Shown one piece after another: positions 16,256-23,894 of a DNA stretch of 64,000 bases (positions are counted from its first letter, which is position 1; each line of letters opens with the position of its first letter). Under the pieces are notes generated by a model. That model was given only the letters and a program-made list of their open reading frames with translations, did no database searches and had not been told where the DNA came from. Source of the stretch: Marinirhabdus sp050859505 (GTDB lineage: Bacteria > Bacteroidota > Bacteroidia > Flavobacteriales > Flavobacteriaceae); assembly GCF_050859505.1 (NCBI RefSeq), contig NZ_CP193934.1, forward strand, positions 2,232,001 through 2,296,000, written 5' to 3'. A program made the translations under genes and the position numbers.

Positions 16256-17550
16256 CCTCTGCCTCTTTTGGTATTTCCACTACGAGAACTTGTCTTGCTT
16301 CGTGAAGTAGGAGTTTTGGACTTACTTACATTATTACTTCTTTTTGCTACAGTACTCTTTGATGCCGTGCGATTACTCGAATTTCTAGAGGTTGCAACTT
16401 TTCTATTTGTGTTTGTACTTCTTTTTTGTGTTACGGCTCTGTTAGGAGAAGTACGACTAGTGGCAACTTTTCTAGTAGCTTGTGTTCCTCTTATCGATTT
16501 GTTGCTAGTAGCAGTGCCTCTAGAGTTTGAAACGGTACCACGCGTAGCTTTTGAACTACTATTAGTAGTAGTACCACGACTATTGCCAGTTGAAGGACTT
16601 TTATTTATCGTCTCTCTATTGCTGTTTTTTGCAATTCCGCGGGTATTGTTAGTACTTCTTTGCTTAGTTGCAGTACCTCTTGTGTTATTGTTTCTAATGG
16701 TATTATCTCTAGTAGTATTTGAAACAGTACCACGTGTGTTATTTATTCTAGAATTCCCACGGTCATTTCTAGTGTTAGATACCCCTGATCTACCACTATT
16801 TCTTGAGTTTGAAACCATGGTATTTCTACGGTTTGGGTTATAATCTCTGTTTACAGCAGTTCTACCATTTTGATAATGTGTACGGCTTCCTGGTCTATGA
16901 AAATCCCTTCTACCATTAGCATACCCATGAGCGTATCCTTTTTTATAATAATTTTTGTGGTGCCCCCAAGAATACCGGTGTGGTGTATAATATTGTCTGT
17001 AAGGATAATCGTAGACAACACAACTTGAATATATGGGTGCCGCATAATATACGTGCCAAGGGCGGTATACATAATAACGGTTCCAATGGTTAATGTATCC
17101 CGTGCTGTGTGAAAAATATCCGTAGTTGTTGTAATGAACTACTAGACTTCCAACATTTACAATACGACGATTATTGTAGCGAATTTCAACTTGGCCAGCT
17201 TGGATGATGCGTCCAAATTCATCATAATAAATTGGAACATCCTCTACCTGAACAACGGCTCCGTAATCGTCATACTGTACATATACATCATAATCGTACC
17301 CAGAGTTAAATGAAACACTCACGCCTGGCGTATTTACGTTTACATTTACGTTGTTACCGTTATTGCCACCTACGTAGACAAAATCGAACTGACCATCTGG
17401 AAAAACCGAAAACTCTACGGCTCCTTCAGTAAAAATATACGATTTACCGTCGTACGCATTCAATGTGGTTTCTTCATCAACATTATTGTTGGCCTTAGCC
17501 ACACCAGCGATGAGAAACATACTGCAGAATAATAAAACTAGTTTTTTCAT
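16249..17550 (-). CDS. secreted protein with beta domain and long Arg/Asn/Ser/Thr-rich tail
   Basis: A 433-residue protein with a signal peptide (1-20, GVAKA-N). Residues about 30-150 form a beta-rich domain with repeated YYDEFGRIIQAG, IRYNNRRIVNVG and VVHYNNYGYF units. A Tyr/His/Pro-rich stretch (about 150-215, YRPWHVYYAAP) follows. From about 220 to the end there is low-complexity sequence dominated by Arg, Asn, Ser and Thr, with recurring N-T-R-G-T and S-R-G-T motifs. The tail is strongly basic and surely disordered. The gene next door (17766-18344) has the same beta domain without the tail and the same 3' flanking repeat, so the two arose by duplication. A role in binding anionic polymers or in the matrix is a guess. 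Confidence 0.75.
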   Translation of the reverse strand: MKKLVLLFCSMFLIAGVAKANNNVDEETTLNAYDGKSYIFTEGAVEFSVFPDGQFDFVYVGGNNGNNVNVNVNTPGVSVSFNSGYDYDVYVQYDDYGAVVQVEDVPIYYDEFGRIIQAGQVEIRYNNRRIVNVGSLVVHYNNYGYFSHSTGYINHWNRYYVYRPWHVYYAAPIYSSCVVYDYPYRQYYTPHRYSWGHHKNYYKKGYAHGYANGRRDFHRPGSRTHYQNGRTAVNRDYNPNRRNTMVSNSRNSGRSGVSNTRNDRGNSRINNTRGTVSNTTRDNTIRNNNTRGTATKQRSTNNTRGIAKNSNRETINKSPSTGNSRGTTTNSSSKATRGTVSNSRGTATSNKSIRGTQATRKVATSRTSPNRAVTQKRSTNTNRKVATSRNSSNRTASKSTVAKRSNNVSKSKTPTSRSKTSSRSGNTKRGRGQ

Positions 17551-17703
17551 AATAAGGAAATTTAGGTTTGTACTTGCTTTAATTTTTTGGTCAGCGTATA
17601 CATTTACTTATAAAACATAGACCGTGCCAAAAATTTAACTGGTTGATTATCAGCAATAGGATTTAGAAGGCTATTGGTTTTGCTGAAATCTTCAGTGAAA
17701 TAA

Positions 17704-17739
17704 AAACCCGCTGTTCCAAAGATTGAAAGCAGCGGGTTT
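17704..17739 (-). terminator. terminator for the short secreted paralogue
   Basis: AAACCCGCTG (17704-17713) pairs with CAGCGGGTTT (17730-17739). Read on the minus strand, the hairpin ends in a T-run. It stands in the same relative position as the hairpin behind the longer paralogue. Confidence 0.85.
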
Positions 17740-17772
17740 AACTAACCAACCAAAAAACTATATTCTTATTGT
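17740..17772 (-). repeat. 3'-end repeat shared with the paralogous gene (copy 2)
   Basis: AACTAACCAACCAAAAA (17740-17756) and TTCTTATTGT (17763-17772) are identical to the blocks at 16229-16255, here separated by six extra bases. Both copies overlap the last codons and the 3' untranslated part of their gene. Confidence 0.8.
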
Positions 17773-18344
17773 GTTCTTATTCTTCTACCGATATTCTCAT
17801 CATTAAATCTTTTTCCATCTCGGTCATTATATACATACCAACCTTCGTGCCAAAACTTTTTATTTTCTTTGTTTACGTGACCTATTGTACTTCTTACTTC
17901 ACCAAAACGGTTGTAAACAAGTTCCATGTCGCCCACTTGTACCAGATCACCTCTATAGTAACGCATAGGAACATCACCAATAGTATGTACTTTACCATTA
18001 TGGTAGTAGGAGATATATGTTTTGTTTATAGCACGTATTCTACCATATCGATCTGTTACAATTTTCGGATTGTAATGCGAGTGCTGTTTTTTGTGGTTTT
18101 TAGGTTTTCCATGTTTGTTTTTATGCTCTTTTTCTTTATAATATTTTGGGTTGTCTAAAATATCGAACGTAAAGGAACCGTCTGCAGCAATGGTATAAAT
18201 AACGTGGTCTTCCACAAACTGAATTTTATCTGCGTGGTTACAATCGTTTACAGGTTTGTTTTCTACACTGTTTAATTGGTTAGCCTTTGTCTCGGTAGCG
18301 GCTCCAACAAGGAACAAGACTACTAATAGAGCTATTTTTTTCAT
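17766..18344 (-). CDS. secreted protein, short paralogue of the Arg/Asn-rich protein
   Basis: A 192-residue secreted protein with a signal peptide (1-21, MKKIALLVVLFLVGAATETKA). A Lys/His-rich linker (about 65-92) separates the DGSFTFDI strand from a beta domain with TDRYGRIRAINKTYISYY, GKVHTIGDVPMRYY and VQVGDMELVYNRFGEV. These match, unit for unit, the FGRIIQAG and VNVGSLVVHY repeats of the longer protein. The ATG at 18344 is chosen because the signal peptide starts there; a frame-extended start would add 27 residues with no signal sequence. The 122-base gap to uvrA upstream on the same strand holds no terminator that I can see. Function unknown. Confidence 0.75.
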   Translation of the reverse strand: MKKIALLVVLFLVGAATETKANQLNSVENKPVNDCNHADKIQFVEDHVIYTIAADGSFTFDILDNPKYYKEKEHKNKHGKPKNHKKQHSHYNPKIVTDRYGRIRAINKTYISYYHNGKVHTIGDVPMRYYRGDLVQVGDMELVYNRFGEVRSTIGHVNKENKKFWHEGWYVYNDRDGKRFNDENIGRRIRTQ

Positions 18345-18466
18345 AACTGAAGTATATAAGATGAACCAAAACATAAAGCGGTCTTGGATTGCGCTGTGGT
18401 TTAAGAAAACCAAGAGCCGTGCCAAAAATGTAAGAAACTAATAGTTAGAAGGGTAGGGTTATTTTG

Positions 18467-21244
18467 TTATTGAAGCTTTTCTCTCAAATAAGGAGCCGTT
18501 ACAGATTCTTGGCTTTTTGCAACCTCTTCAGGAGTTCCTTGTGCTACAATTCTACCTCCTTTGGTTCCACCTTCGGGACCTAAGTCTATAATATGGTCTG
18601 CACACTTAATAAGGTCGAGATTGTGCTCCACGACAATTACGGTGTGGCCATTATCTAATAAGGCATAAAAAGAAGCTAGTAATTTTTTGATGTCATGAAA
18701 ATGTAGTCCTGTAGTAGGTTCATCAAAAATAAAGAGTGCCTTTTCTTTCGTATTCCCTTTAATTAGGAAAGAAGCCAATTTAATGCGCTGTGCCTCACCC
18801 CCAGAAAGGGTAGAGGAGCTTTGTCCTAATTGTACATAGCCCAAACCTACATCTTGCAAGGGTTGTAGTTTGTTGGTTATTTTAGTTTCGCTATGCTGGC
18901 GGAAGAATGAAATAGCGTCATCTACCGTCATTTGTAGCAAATCGTTAATGTTTGCATCGTGAAACTTTACTTCAAGAATTTCTTTTTTGAAACGTTTCCC
19001 ATTACATGTATCACACTCCAGGTGTACATCGGCCATAAATTGCATCTCAATGGTGACTTCCCCTTCGCCTTTACACGTTTCACAACGACCGCCATCTACG
19101 TTAAAACTGAAATGTTTGGCTTTGTACCCACGCATATCACTCAGCTTTTGAGAAGCATACAAGTTTCTAATGTCGTCGTAGGCTTTGATATAGGTAACCG
19201 GATTACTTCGGCTGGAACGCCCAATAGGATTTTGATCAATAAACTCTACGTTTTTAATACTGCTGAAACTTCCTTCCAGAGCGTTAAATTGCCCTGGCTT
19301 TTCGCCAAAGCCACTAATTTCTCTTTGTAGTGCGGGATATAGAATTTTTTTTACTAATGTACTTTTACCACTACCAGAAACACCAGTTACAGCAGTAAAA
19401 GCACCTAATGGAAATGTGGCATCTATATTTTGAAGGTTATTTTGTCTTGCTCCCGTAATGCTAATGGCACTTTTTGAAGTTCGTCGTTTTGCAGGGATTT
19501 CAATTTTAAGGCTTCCATTTAAATACCCGGACGTAAGTGAGTCGCCTTTTAATATTTCAGCAAAGGTTCCCTGGTTCATGATTTCACCACCAAAAGTTCC
19601 AGCCTCAGGACCAATATCTATAATCTCATCGGCAGCTTTCATGATATCTTCATCGTGTTCTACCACGATTACTGTGTTGCCCAAATCGCGTAACGATTTT
19701 AAAACAACAATCAGGCGTTCGGTATCTTTTGGGTGTAGTCCAATACTGGGTTCATCCAGAATATACATGGAGCCAACCAAGCTACTCCCCAGCGAAGTGG
19801 CTAAATTAATTCGCTGGGATTCCCCGCCAGAAAGTGTGTTACTTTTTCGGTTAAGGGTGAGATAGCTAAGGCCTACGTCCATTAAGAACGCAAGGCGATT
19901 ATTAATTTCAAGCAGCAATCGCTTGGCGATTTTCTGCTCGTATTTGTTTAAGGTAAGCTCTTTAAAAAACACAGCCAGTTCATCTAGTGGTTTGTTCACC
20001 AAATCTTGAATGGAAGTCTTATTAATTTTTACGTACGAGGCTTCAGGACGTAATCTTTTACCGTGACAGGTACTGCATTTTGTTTTTCCTCGGTAGCGAG
20101 AAAGCATTACCCGATTCTGAATTTTATAATTTTTAGATTCTAAATATGCAAAGAAATCGTTTAATCCATCAAAATGCTCGTTGCCTTCCCATACGAGTTG
20201 TTTTTGTTCTTCGGTAAGTTGGAACCACGGTTTATGAATAGGAAAATCGAATTTATAGGCATTGTTTACAAAAGCATCCCGGTACCAACCCATACTATCG
20301 CCTCGCCAAGGGAAGATGGCGTTGTCGTAAATGGAGAGTGCTGTGTTAGGTATGACCAATTCGTCATCAATTCCAATGACATCTCCGTAGCCTTCACAGG
20401 TAGGACATGCTCCATACGGATTATTAAAACTGAACAAATGCACATTAGGCTCTAAAAAAATTATCCCGTCTGCTTCAAACCTATTATTAAATTCGCGAAT
20501 ACTTCCGTCTCCAAGATTTTCAATATATAACTCGCCCTTTCCTTCAAAAAATGAAACTTCGATAGCATCTGCAAGACGATTGTAAAAATCTTCTTCATCT
20601 TTGGTAATGACACGATCTACAACTAACTGTATATTTTTGGGAAGCGTTTTAGTTAATTCATCAATTCTAACTACTGTGTCATTTACTTTTACACGGGAGT
20701 ATCCTTGTTGGGCTAACGCTTGTATTTTATTTTCCATCGTCCTGCCTTCTTCTAGGTGAATAGGAGCGAGGAGGAGGAGTTTTTCACCTTCAGAAAAGGC
20801 TTTAATGTGTTCAATAACATCACTTACCGAATCTTTTTTTACCACATTCCCACTCACAGGGGAATATGTAATTCCAATTCGCGTATAAAGTAATTTTAGG
20901 TAATCGTATATTTCGGTTGAGGTTCCGACCGTAGAACGGATATTGGTGGTATTTACTTTTTGTTCAATAGCAATGGCGGGCGCTATTCCTTTTATGGAAT
21001 CTACCTTTGGCTTGTCCAGTCTCCCAAGGAATTGACGCGCATAAGAAGATAAGCTTTCTACGTAACGCCGCTGTCCTTCGGCATATAAAGTATCGAACGC
21101 TAAACTGGACTTTCCACTACCTGAAAGTCCTGTAATCACCACCAGCTTGTTTCTGGGGATGGCCACCGAAATATTCTTTAGGTTATGCAATTTTGCCCCT
21201 TGAATAATAATATTCTTTTTAGTGTCTAAGGTTTCGATTTTCAA
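18467..21244 (-). CDS. uvrA: excinuclease ABC subunit UvrA
   Basis: A 925-residue ATPase that finds bulky DNA lesions in nucleotide excision repair together with UvrB and UvrC. It is a double ABC protein: a first Walker A (GLSGSGKSS) near residue 40 and a second (GVSGSGKST) near 635, with two LSGGE signatures. Zinc modules are seen as CPTC, CSTCHGK, CETCKGEGE and CDTCNGKRF pairs, as in UvrA. VESLSSYARQFL and STVGTSTEIYDYL in the first half are diagnostic. Length is normal. The gene stands alone; the next gene upstream is a divergent sigma factor. Bacteroidota often have a second UvrA-like gene, so this could be either paralogue, but all motifs are intact. Confidence 0.96.
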   Translation of the reverse strand: MKIETLDTKKNIIIQGAKLHNLKNISVAIPRNKLVVITGLSGSGKSSLAFDTLYAEGQRRYVESLSSYARQFLGRLDKPKVDSIKGIAPAIAIEQKVNTTNIRSTVGTSTEIYDYLKLLYTRIGITYSPVSGNVVKKDSVSDVIEHIKAFSEGEKLLLLAPIHLEEGRTMENKIQALAQQGYSRVKVNDTVVRIDELTKTLPKNIQLVVDRVITKDEEDFYNRLADAIEVSFFEGKGELYIENLGDGSIREFNNRFEADGIIFLEPNVHLFSFNNPYGACPTCEGYGDVIGIDDELVIPNTALSIYDNAIFPWRGDSMGWYRDAFVNNAYKFDFPIHKPWFQLTEEQKQLVWEGNEHFDGLNDFFAYLESKNYKIQNRVMLSRYRGKTKCSTCHGKRLRPEASYVKINKTSIQDLVNKPLDELAVFFKELTLNKYEQKIAKRLLLEINNRLAFLMDVGLSYLTLNRKSNTLSGGESQRINLATSLGSSLVGSMYILDEPSIGLHPKDTERLIVVLKSLRDLGNTVIVVEHDEDIMKAADEIIDIGPEAGTFGGEIMNQGTFAEILKGDSLTSGYLNGSLKIEIPAKRRTSKSAISITGARQNNLQNIDATFPLGAFTAVTGVSGSGKSTLVKKILYPALQREISGFGEKPGQFNALEGSFSSIKNVEFIDQNPIGRSSRSNPVTYIKAYDDIRNLYASQKLSDMRGYKAKHFSFNVDGGRCETCKGEGEVTIEMQFMADVHLECDTCNGKRFKKEILEVKFHDANINDLLQMTVDDAISFFRQHSETKITNKLQPLQDVGLGYVQLGQSSSTLSGGEAQRIKLASFLIKGNTKEKALFIFDEPTTGLHFHDIKKLLASFYALLDNGHTVIVVEHNLDLIKCADHIIDLGPEGGTKGGRIVAQGTPEEVAKSQESVTAPYLREKLQ

Positions 21245-21293
21245 GATTTTTTAGATGCTTTTTGTCTTTTATTTGCTTGGTAAAATAAAGGTG

Positions 21294-21301
21294 CAAAGAT
21301 A
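21294..21301 (-). promoter_or_regulatory. -7 promoter element for uvrA
   Basis: Read on the minus strand this is TATCTTTG, a full match to TAnnTTTG, about 50 bases upstream of the uvrA start. No TTG is present at the expected -33 position. Confidence 0.5.
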
Positions 21302-21476
21302 CCACTATAGAAGCATCTTTTAGGAGTGTAAATGTGTTTTTTGGCTGTAAATAACTAAAATGTAAGGTATTTATTTCAAATTAAGAAAAGCTTAACAAAC
21401 CCAGTGGTTTTGTAGGCTATTACCAAGTATTGCATGTAAATTTTATAATTAATTTAAGAAAAAACTCATAAATTAT

Positions 21477-21508
21477 TTGCATTTCACAATCCTTTGTTGT
21501 TATATTTA
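21477..21508 (+). promoter_or_regulatory. candidate promoter for the sigma factor gene
   Basis: TTG (21477-21479), a 21-base spacer and TATATTTA (21501-21508), one mismatch to TAnnTTTG. The start point would be near 21513, giving a leader of about 115 bases before the ATG at 21627. The 382-base gap between uvrA and this gene otherwise holds only AT-rich sequence. Confidence 0.4.
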
Positions 21509-21626
21509 CCCCTCTCAACGATATTAATTTAAATTATTGCCTATAGCATATTATTACTTTTAAAATTTATTGAACAAGCAACACGCCGACCAAAAAGCAT
21601 AGTTGTTTAATTTAGAAAGTATTAAT

Positions 21627-22211
21627 ATGAAAAAAAGCATAGTTACCGATGCATCTTTGGTAAGTGCATACATGCAAGGCAATGAATCTGCACTAGGCGA
21701 TCTAATCACTCGTCACAAACAAAGGATTTACAGTTTTATTTATTCCAAGGTTTTTGACCGCGATGTGGCCGAAGATATCTTTCAGGATACCTTTATAAAA
21801 GTTATTAGAACACTTAAACGTGGTGCTTATAATGAAGAAGGTAAATTTTTACCTTGGGTAATGCGAATTGCTCATAATCTTGTTATTGACCATTTTAGAA
21901 AGGGCAATCGTATGCCGAAATTTGAAAATAATGACGATTTCAATATATTTTCGGTACTGTCTGACGGCTCTTTAAATGCTGAAAAAAGGCTAATTAAATG
22001 CCAGGTAGAAGATGATGTTCGAAGACTCATTCAGGAACTTCCAGAAGATCAAAAAGAAGTTCTCATTATGCGTATGTATAAGGATATGAGTTTCAAAGAA
22101 ATTAGCGAGCAAACGGGTGTAAGTATTAATACTGCACTAGGAAGAATGCGTTATGCACTAATTAATTTGCGTAAAGTAATTGATAAGCATAATATTATAT
22201 TGACAAACTAA
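21627..22211 (+). CDS. ECF-type RNA polymerase sigma factor
   Basis: A 194-residue sigma-70 family factor of the extracytoplasmic-function type, with only regions 2 and 4. Region 2 (about 25-95) includes VFDRDVAEDIFQDTFIKVI and FLPWVMRIAHNLVIDHFRK, the core-binding and -10-recognition parts. Region 4 (about 130-185) has LPEDQKEVLIMRMYKDMSFKEISEQTGVSINTALGRMRYAL, a clear helix-turn-helix. The ATG at 21627 gives the conserved MKKSIVTDASLV start; a TTG 24 bases upstream is less likely. No anti-sigma gene with a membrane helix follows. Instead a 50-residue ORF and a terminator come next. Its regulon is unknown. Confidence 0.92.
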   Translation: MKKSIVTDASLVSAYMQGNESALGDLITRHKQRIYSFIYSKVFDRDVAEDIFQDTFIKVIRTLKRGAYNEEGKFLPWVMRIAHNLVIDHFRKGNRMPKFENNDDFNIFSVLSDGSLNAEKRLIKCQVEDDVRRLIQELPEDQKEVLIMRMYKDMSFKEISEQTGVSINTALGRMRYALINLRKVIDKHNIILTN

Positions 22212-22269
22212 CACAATAAACATTTCCATAGTCCGTTATTAGGTAACATTAACCTCAAAAATACGTTCT

Positions 22270-22422
22270 ATGCAAAAAATGTACTCTGAAACGCCACTAC
22301 CGGAACACGTGGAGAAAAATTTGGTTCCTAAGGGAGAGACGATTAAGTTTCTCCTGGATTATTCGAAGGCTTTAAGTGTTATAGATTATAATAAATTGAA
22401 GTTTGAAGCACTTCTAAACTAA
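22270..22422 (+). CDS. 50-residue protein downstream of the sigma factor
   Basis: A short ORF of 50 codons (MQKMYSETPLPEHVEKNLVP...). It begins 58 bases after the sigma factor and stops 8 bases before a strong terminator, so it sits inside the same transcript. The composition is ordinary for a folded helical protein (hydrophobic LLDYSKALSV and LKFEALL patterns) with no signal peptide. I believe similar ORFs follow this sigma factor in related flavobacteria, but I cannot run a search. It could be a small regulator of the sigma factor. The position and codon composition support it as real; the function is not known. Confidence 0.65.
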   Translation: MQKMYSETPLPEHVEKNLVPKGETIKFLLDYSKALSVIDYNKLKFEALLN

Positions 22423-22430
22423 ACTTTGGA

Positions 22431-22464
22431 AAACCCCGAAAATTCACCACTTTCGGGGTTTTTT
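22431..22464. terminator. strong terminator after the sigma factor unit
   Basis: AAACCCCGAAA (22431-22441) pairs with TTTCGGGGTTT (22451-22461), followed by T-rich sequence. It also lies at the 3' end of nth on the other strand. Confidence 0.92.
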
Positions 22465-22478
22465 GTGTCTTGTTCTCA

Positions 22479-23138
22479 TTACTTTTTTTTCTTCTTATAA
22501 TATTCTTGTAGAACCGTTTTTCTGCCAATAGTTTTGGTAATACGATCCTTTTCCAAATCCCAACCACGCGCTTGGCAATACTGCCGTCCATACCAGATTA
22601 TTTGTAGGTGTAATTTATTCCATATTTCTATTGGAAACAATCTTTTAGCATCTTTTTCGGTTTGGATTACATTTTTACCGTTGGTAAATCCCCAGCGGTA
22701 CATGAGTCTATGGATATGGGTGTCTACCGGGAACGCGGGAATTCCAAAGGCCTGAGACACTACAACACTAGCCGTTTTATGCCCAACAGCTGGAAATTCT
22801 TCTAATGCTGAAATATCTTCTGGAACCTTACCGTCGTATTTCTCAATTAGAATTTGAGAGAGTCCATGAATCCCTTTAGCTTTCATAGGGGAAAGTCCCA
22901 CAGGTCTTATGATATCTCGTATTTCTTCTACTGAAAGTTTTACCATATCATACGGATTGTCTGCTATTTCAAACAGGAGTGGCGTAATTTTATTTACGCG
23001 AACATCGGTGCTTTGTGCAGAAAGCAAGACTGCAATCAAAAGCGTATATGGATCTTTATGATCTAACGGAATAGGAATCTCTGGGTAGATTTCATTTAAT
23101 GAATCTATAACGAACTGTACCTTTTCTTGCTTGGTCAT
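22479..23138 (-). CDS. nth: endonuclease III without the Fe-S cluster cysteines
   Basis: A 219-residue base-excision-repair DNA glycosylase/AP lyase. The helix-hairpin-helix is EFPAVGHKTASVV with catalytic K121, and D139 in FPVDTHIHRL is the second catalytic residue; these match K120 and D138 of E. coli Nth. After the final helix (IIWYGRQYCQARGW) only one of the four cysteines of the usual C-x6-C-x2-C-x5-C iron-sulfur loop remains, and the C-terminus is Lys-rich. The protein should therefore lack the [4Fe-4S] cluster. The ATG at 23138 matches the family start. It is divergent from bcp with 111 bases between starts. Confidence 0.93.
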   Translation of the reverse strand: MTKQEKVQFVIDSLNEIYPEIPIPLDHKDPYTLLIAVLLSAQSTDVRVNKITPLLFEIADNPYDMVKLSVEEIRDIIRPVGLSPMKAKGIHGLSQILIEKYDGKVPEDISALEEFPAVGHKTASVVVSQAFGIPAFPVDTHIHRLMYRWGFTNGKNVIQTEKDAKRLFPIEIWNKLHLQIIWYGRQYCQARGWDLEKDRITKTIGRKTVLQEYYKKKKK

Positions 23139-23249
23139 TGAAAGTGTTTGTGGTTTGTGGTGTATTGTAGGCAAGTTTAAATATCTTAATTTTTCTGTAA
23201 ACCTACCAGCAATTTAATTTGAATGCCTAATTTTATACAAAAATAAACG

Positions 23250-23705
23250 ATGAAAACATTACAAGCTGGCGATACAGTGCCAAATTTTACTGTAAACGAT
23301 GAAGCTGGAAACAAAATATCTCTTTCAGATTATAAAGGAAAAAAACTAGTTGTCTTCTTCTATCCAAAAGCTAACACACCAGGTTGTACAGCCGAAGCTT
23401 GCAACTTGCGTGACAATTATAAAGAACTTCAGGATGCAGGCTATTCTTTAGTAGGCGTAAGTGCCGATAGTGAAAAGAAACAATCCAACTTCAAAAATAA
23501 ATTCAACTTTCCTTTTCCGTTATTAGCCGATGAAGATAAAAAAGTAATCAACGCATTTGGTGTGTGGGGGCTCAAAAAATTTATGGGTAAAGAGTACGAT
23601 GGAATTCATCGTAAAACATTTTTAGTAGATGAACAGGGTAAAGTAGAACGCGTTATTGATAAAGTAAAAACTAAGGATCACGCAGCACAGATTCTTGAAG
23701 CTTAA
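23250..23705 (+). CDS. bcp: thioredoxin-dependent thiol peroxidase (Bcp/PrxQ)
   Basis: A 151-residue peroxiredoxin that reduces hydrogen and organic peroxides with electrons from thioredoxin. The active-site stretch FFYPKANTPGCTAEAC holds the peroxidatic Cys (C46) and, five residues on, the resolving Cys (C51), the pattern of PrxQ/Bcp. The C-terminal part has the usual RKTFLVDEQGKV strand. Length is normal. It is divergent from nth, so the two oxidative-damage genes face apart from a shared intergenic region, and it is followed by its own terminator. Confidence 0.95.
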   Translation: MKTLQAGDTVPNFTVNDEAGNKISLSDYKGKKLVVFFYPKANTPGCTAEACNLRDNYKELQDAGYSLVGVSADSEKKQSNFKNKFNFPFPLLADEDKKVINAFGVWGLKKFMGKEYDGIHRKTFLVDEQGKVERVIDKVKTKDHAAQILEA

Positions 23706-23743
23706 ATTATTAAAGTGATAGCGTCCAGGAATTTACAATAGAA

Positions 23744-23769
23744 AAAACCCCATCGAAAGACGGGGTTTT
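23744..23769 (+). terminator. terminator after bcp
   Basis: AAAACCCC (23744-23751) and GGGGTTTT (23762-23769) around a 10-base loop. The 125 bases that follow to the next stop codon show nothing else recognisable. Confidence 0.85.
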
Positions 23770-23894
23770 ATAATTTGTATGGTACTTAAATGAAAGTTAC
23801 CATTTTATAAATTTTCAAGATTCTTTATGTAAAAAACTTGTGTTGTTAATTAGGTGTCGAAAGCGACCAAGGAGGCATTTTTTAATTTTAACCC

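Noticed and set aside
16268..16843. 191-codon plus-strand ORF rich in Leu/Val opposite the Arg/Asn-rich protein
   Set aside because: It is the mirror of a low-complexity coding tail; the signal peptide and beta domain support only the minus-strand gene.
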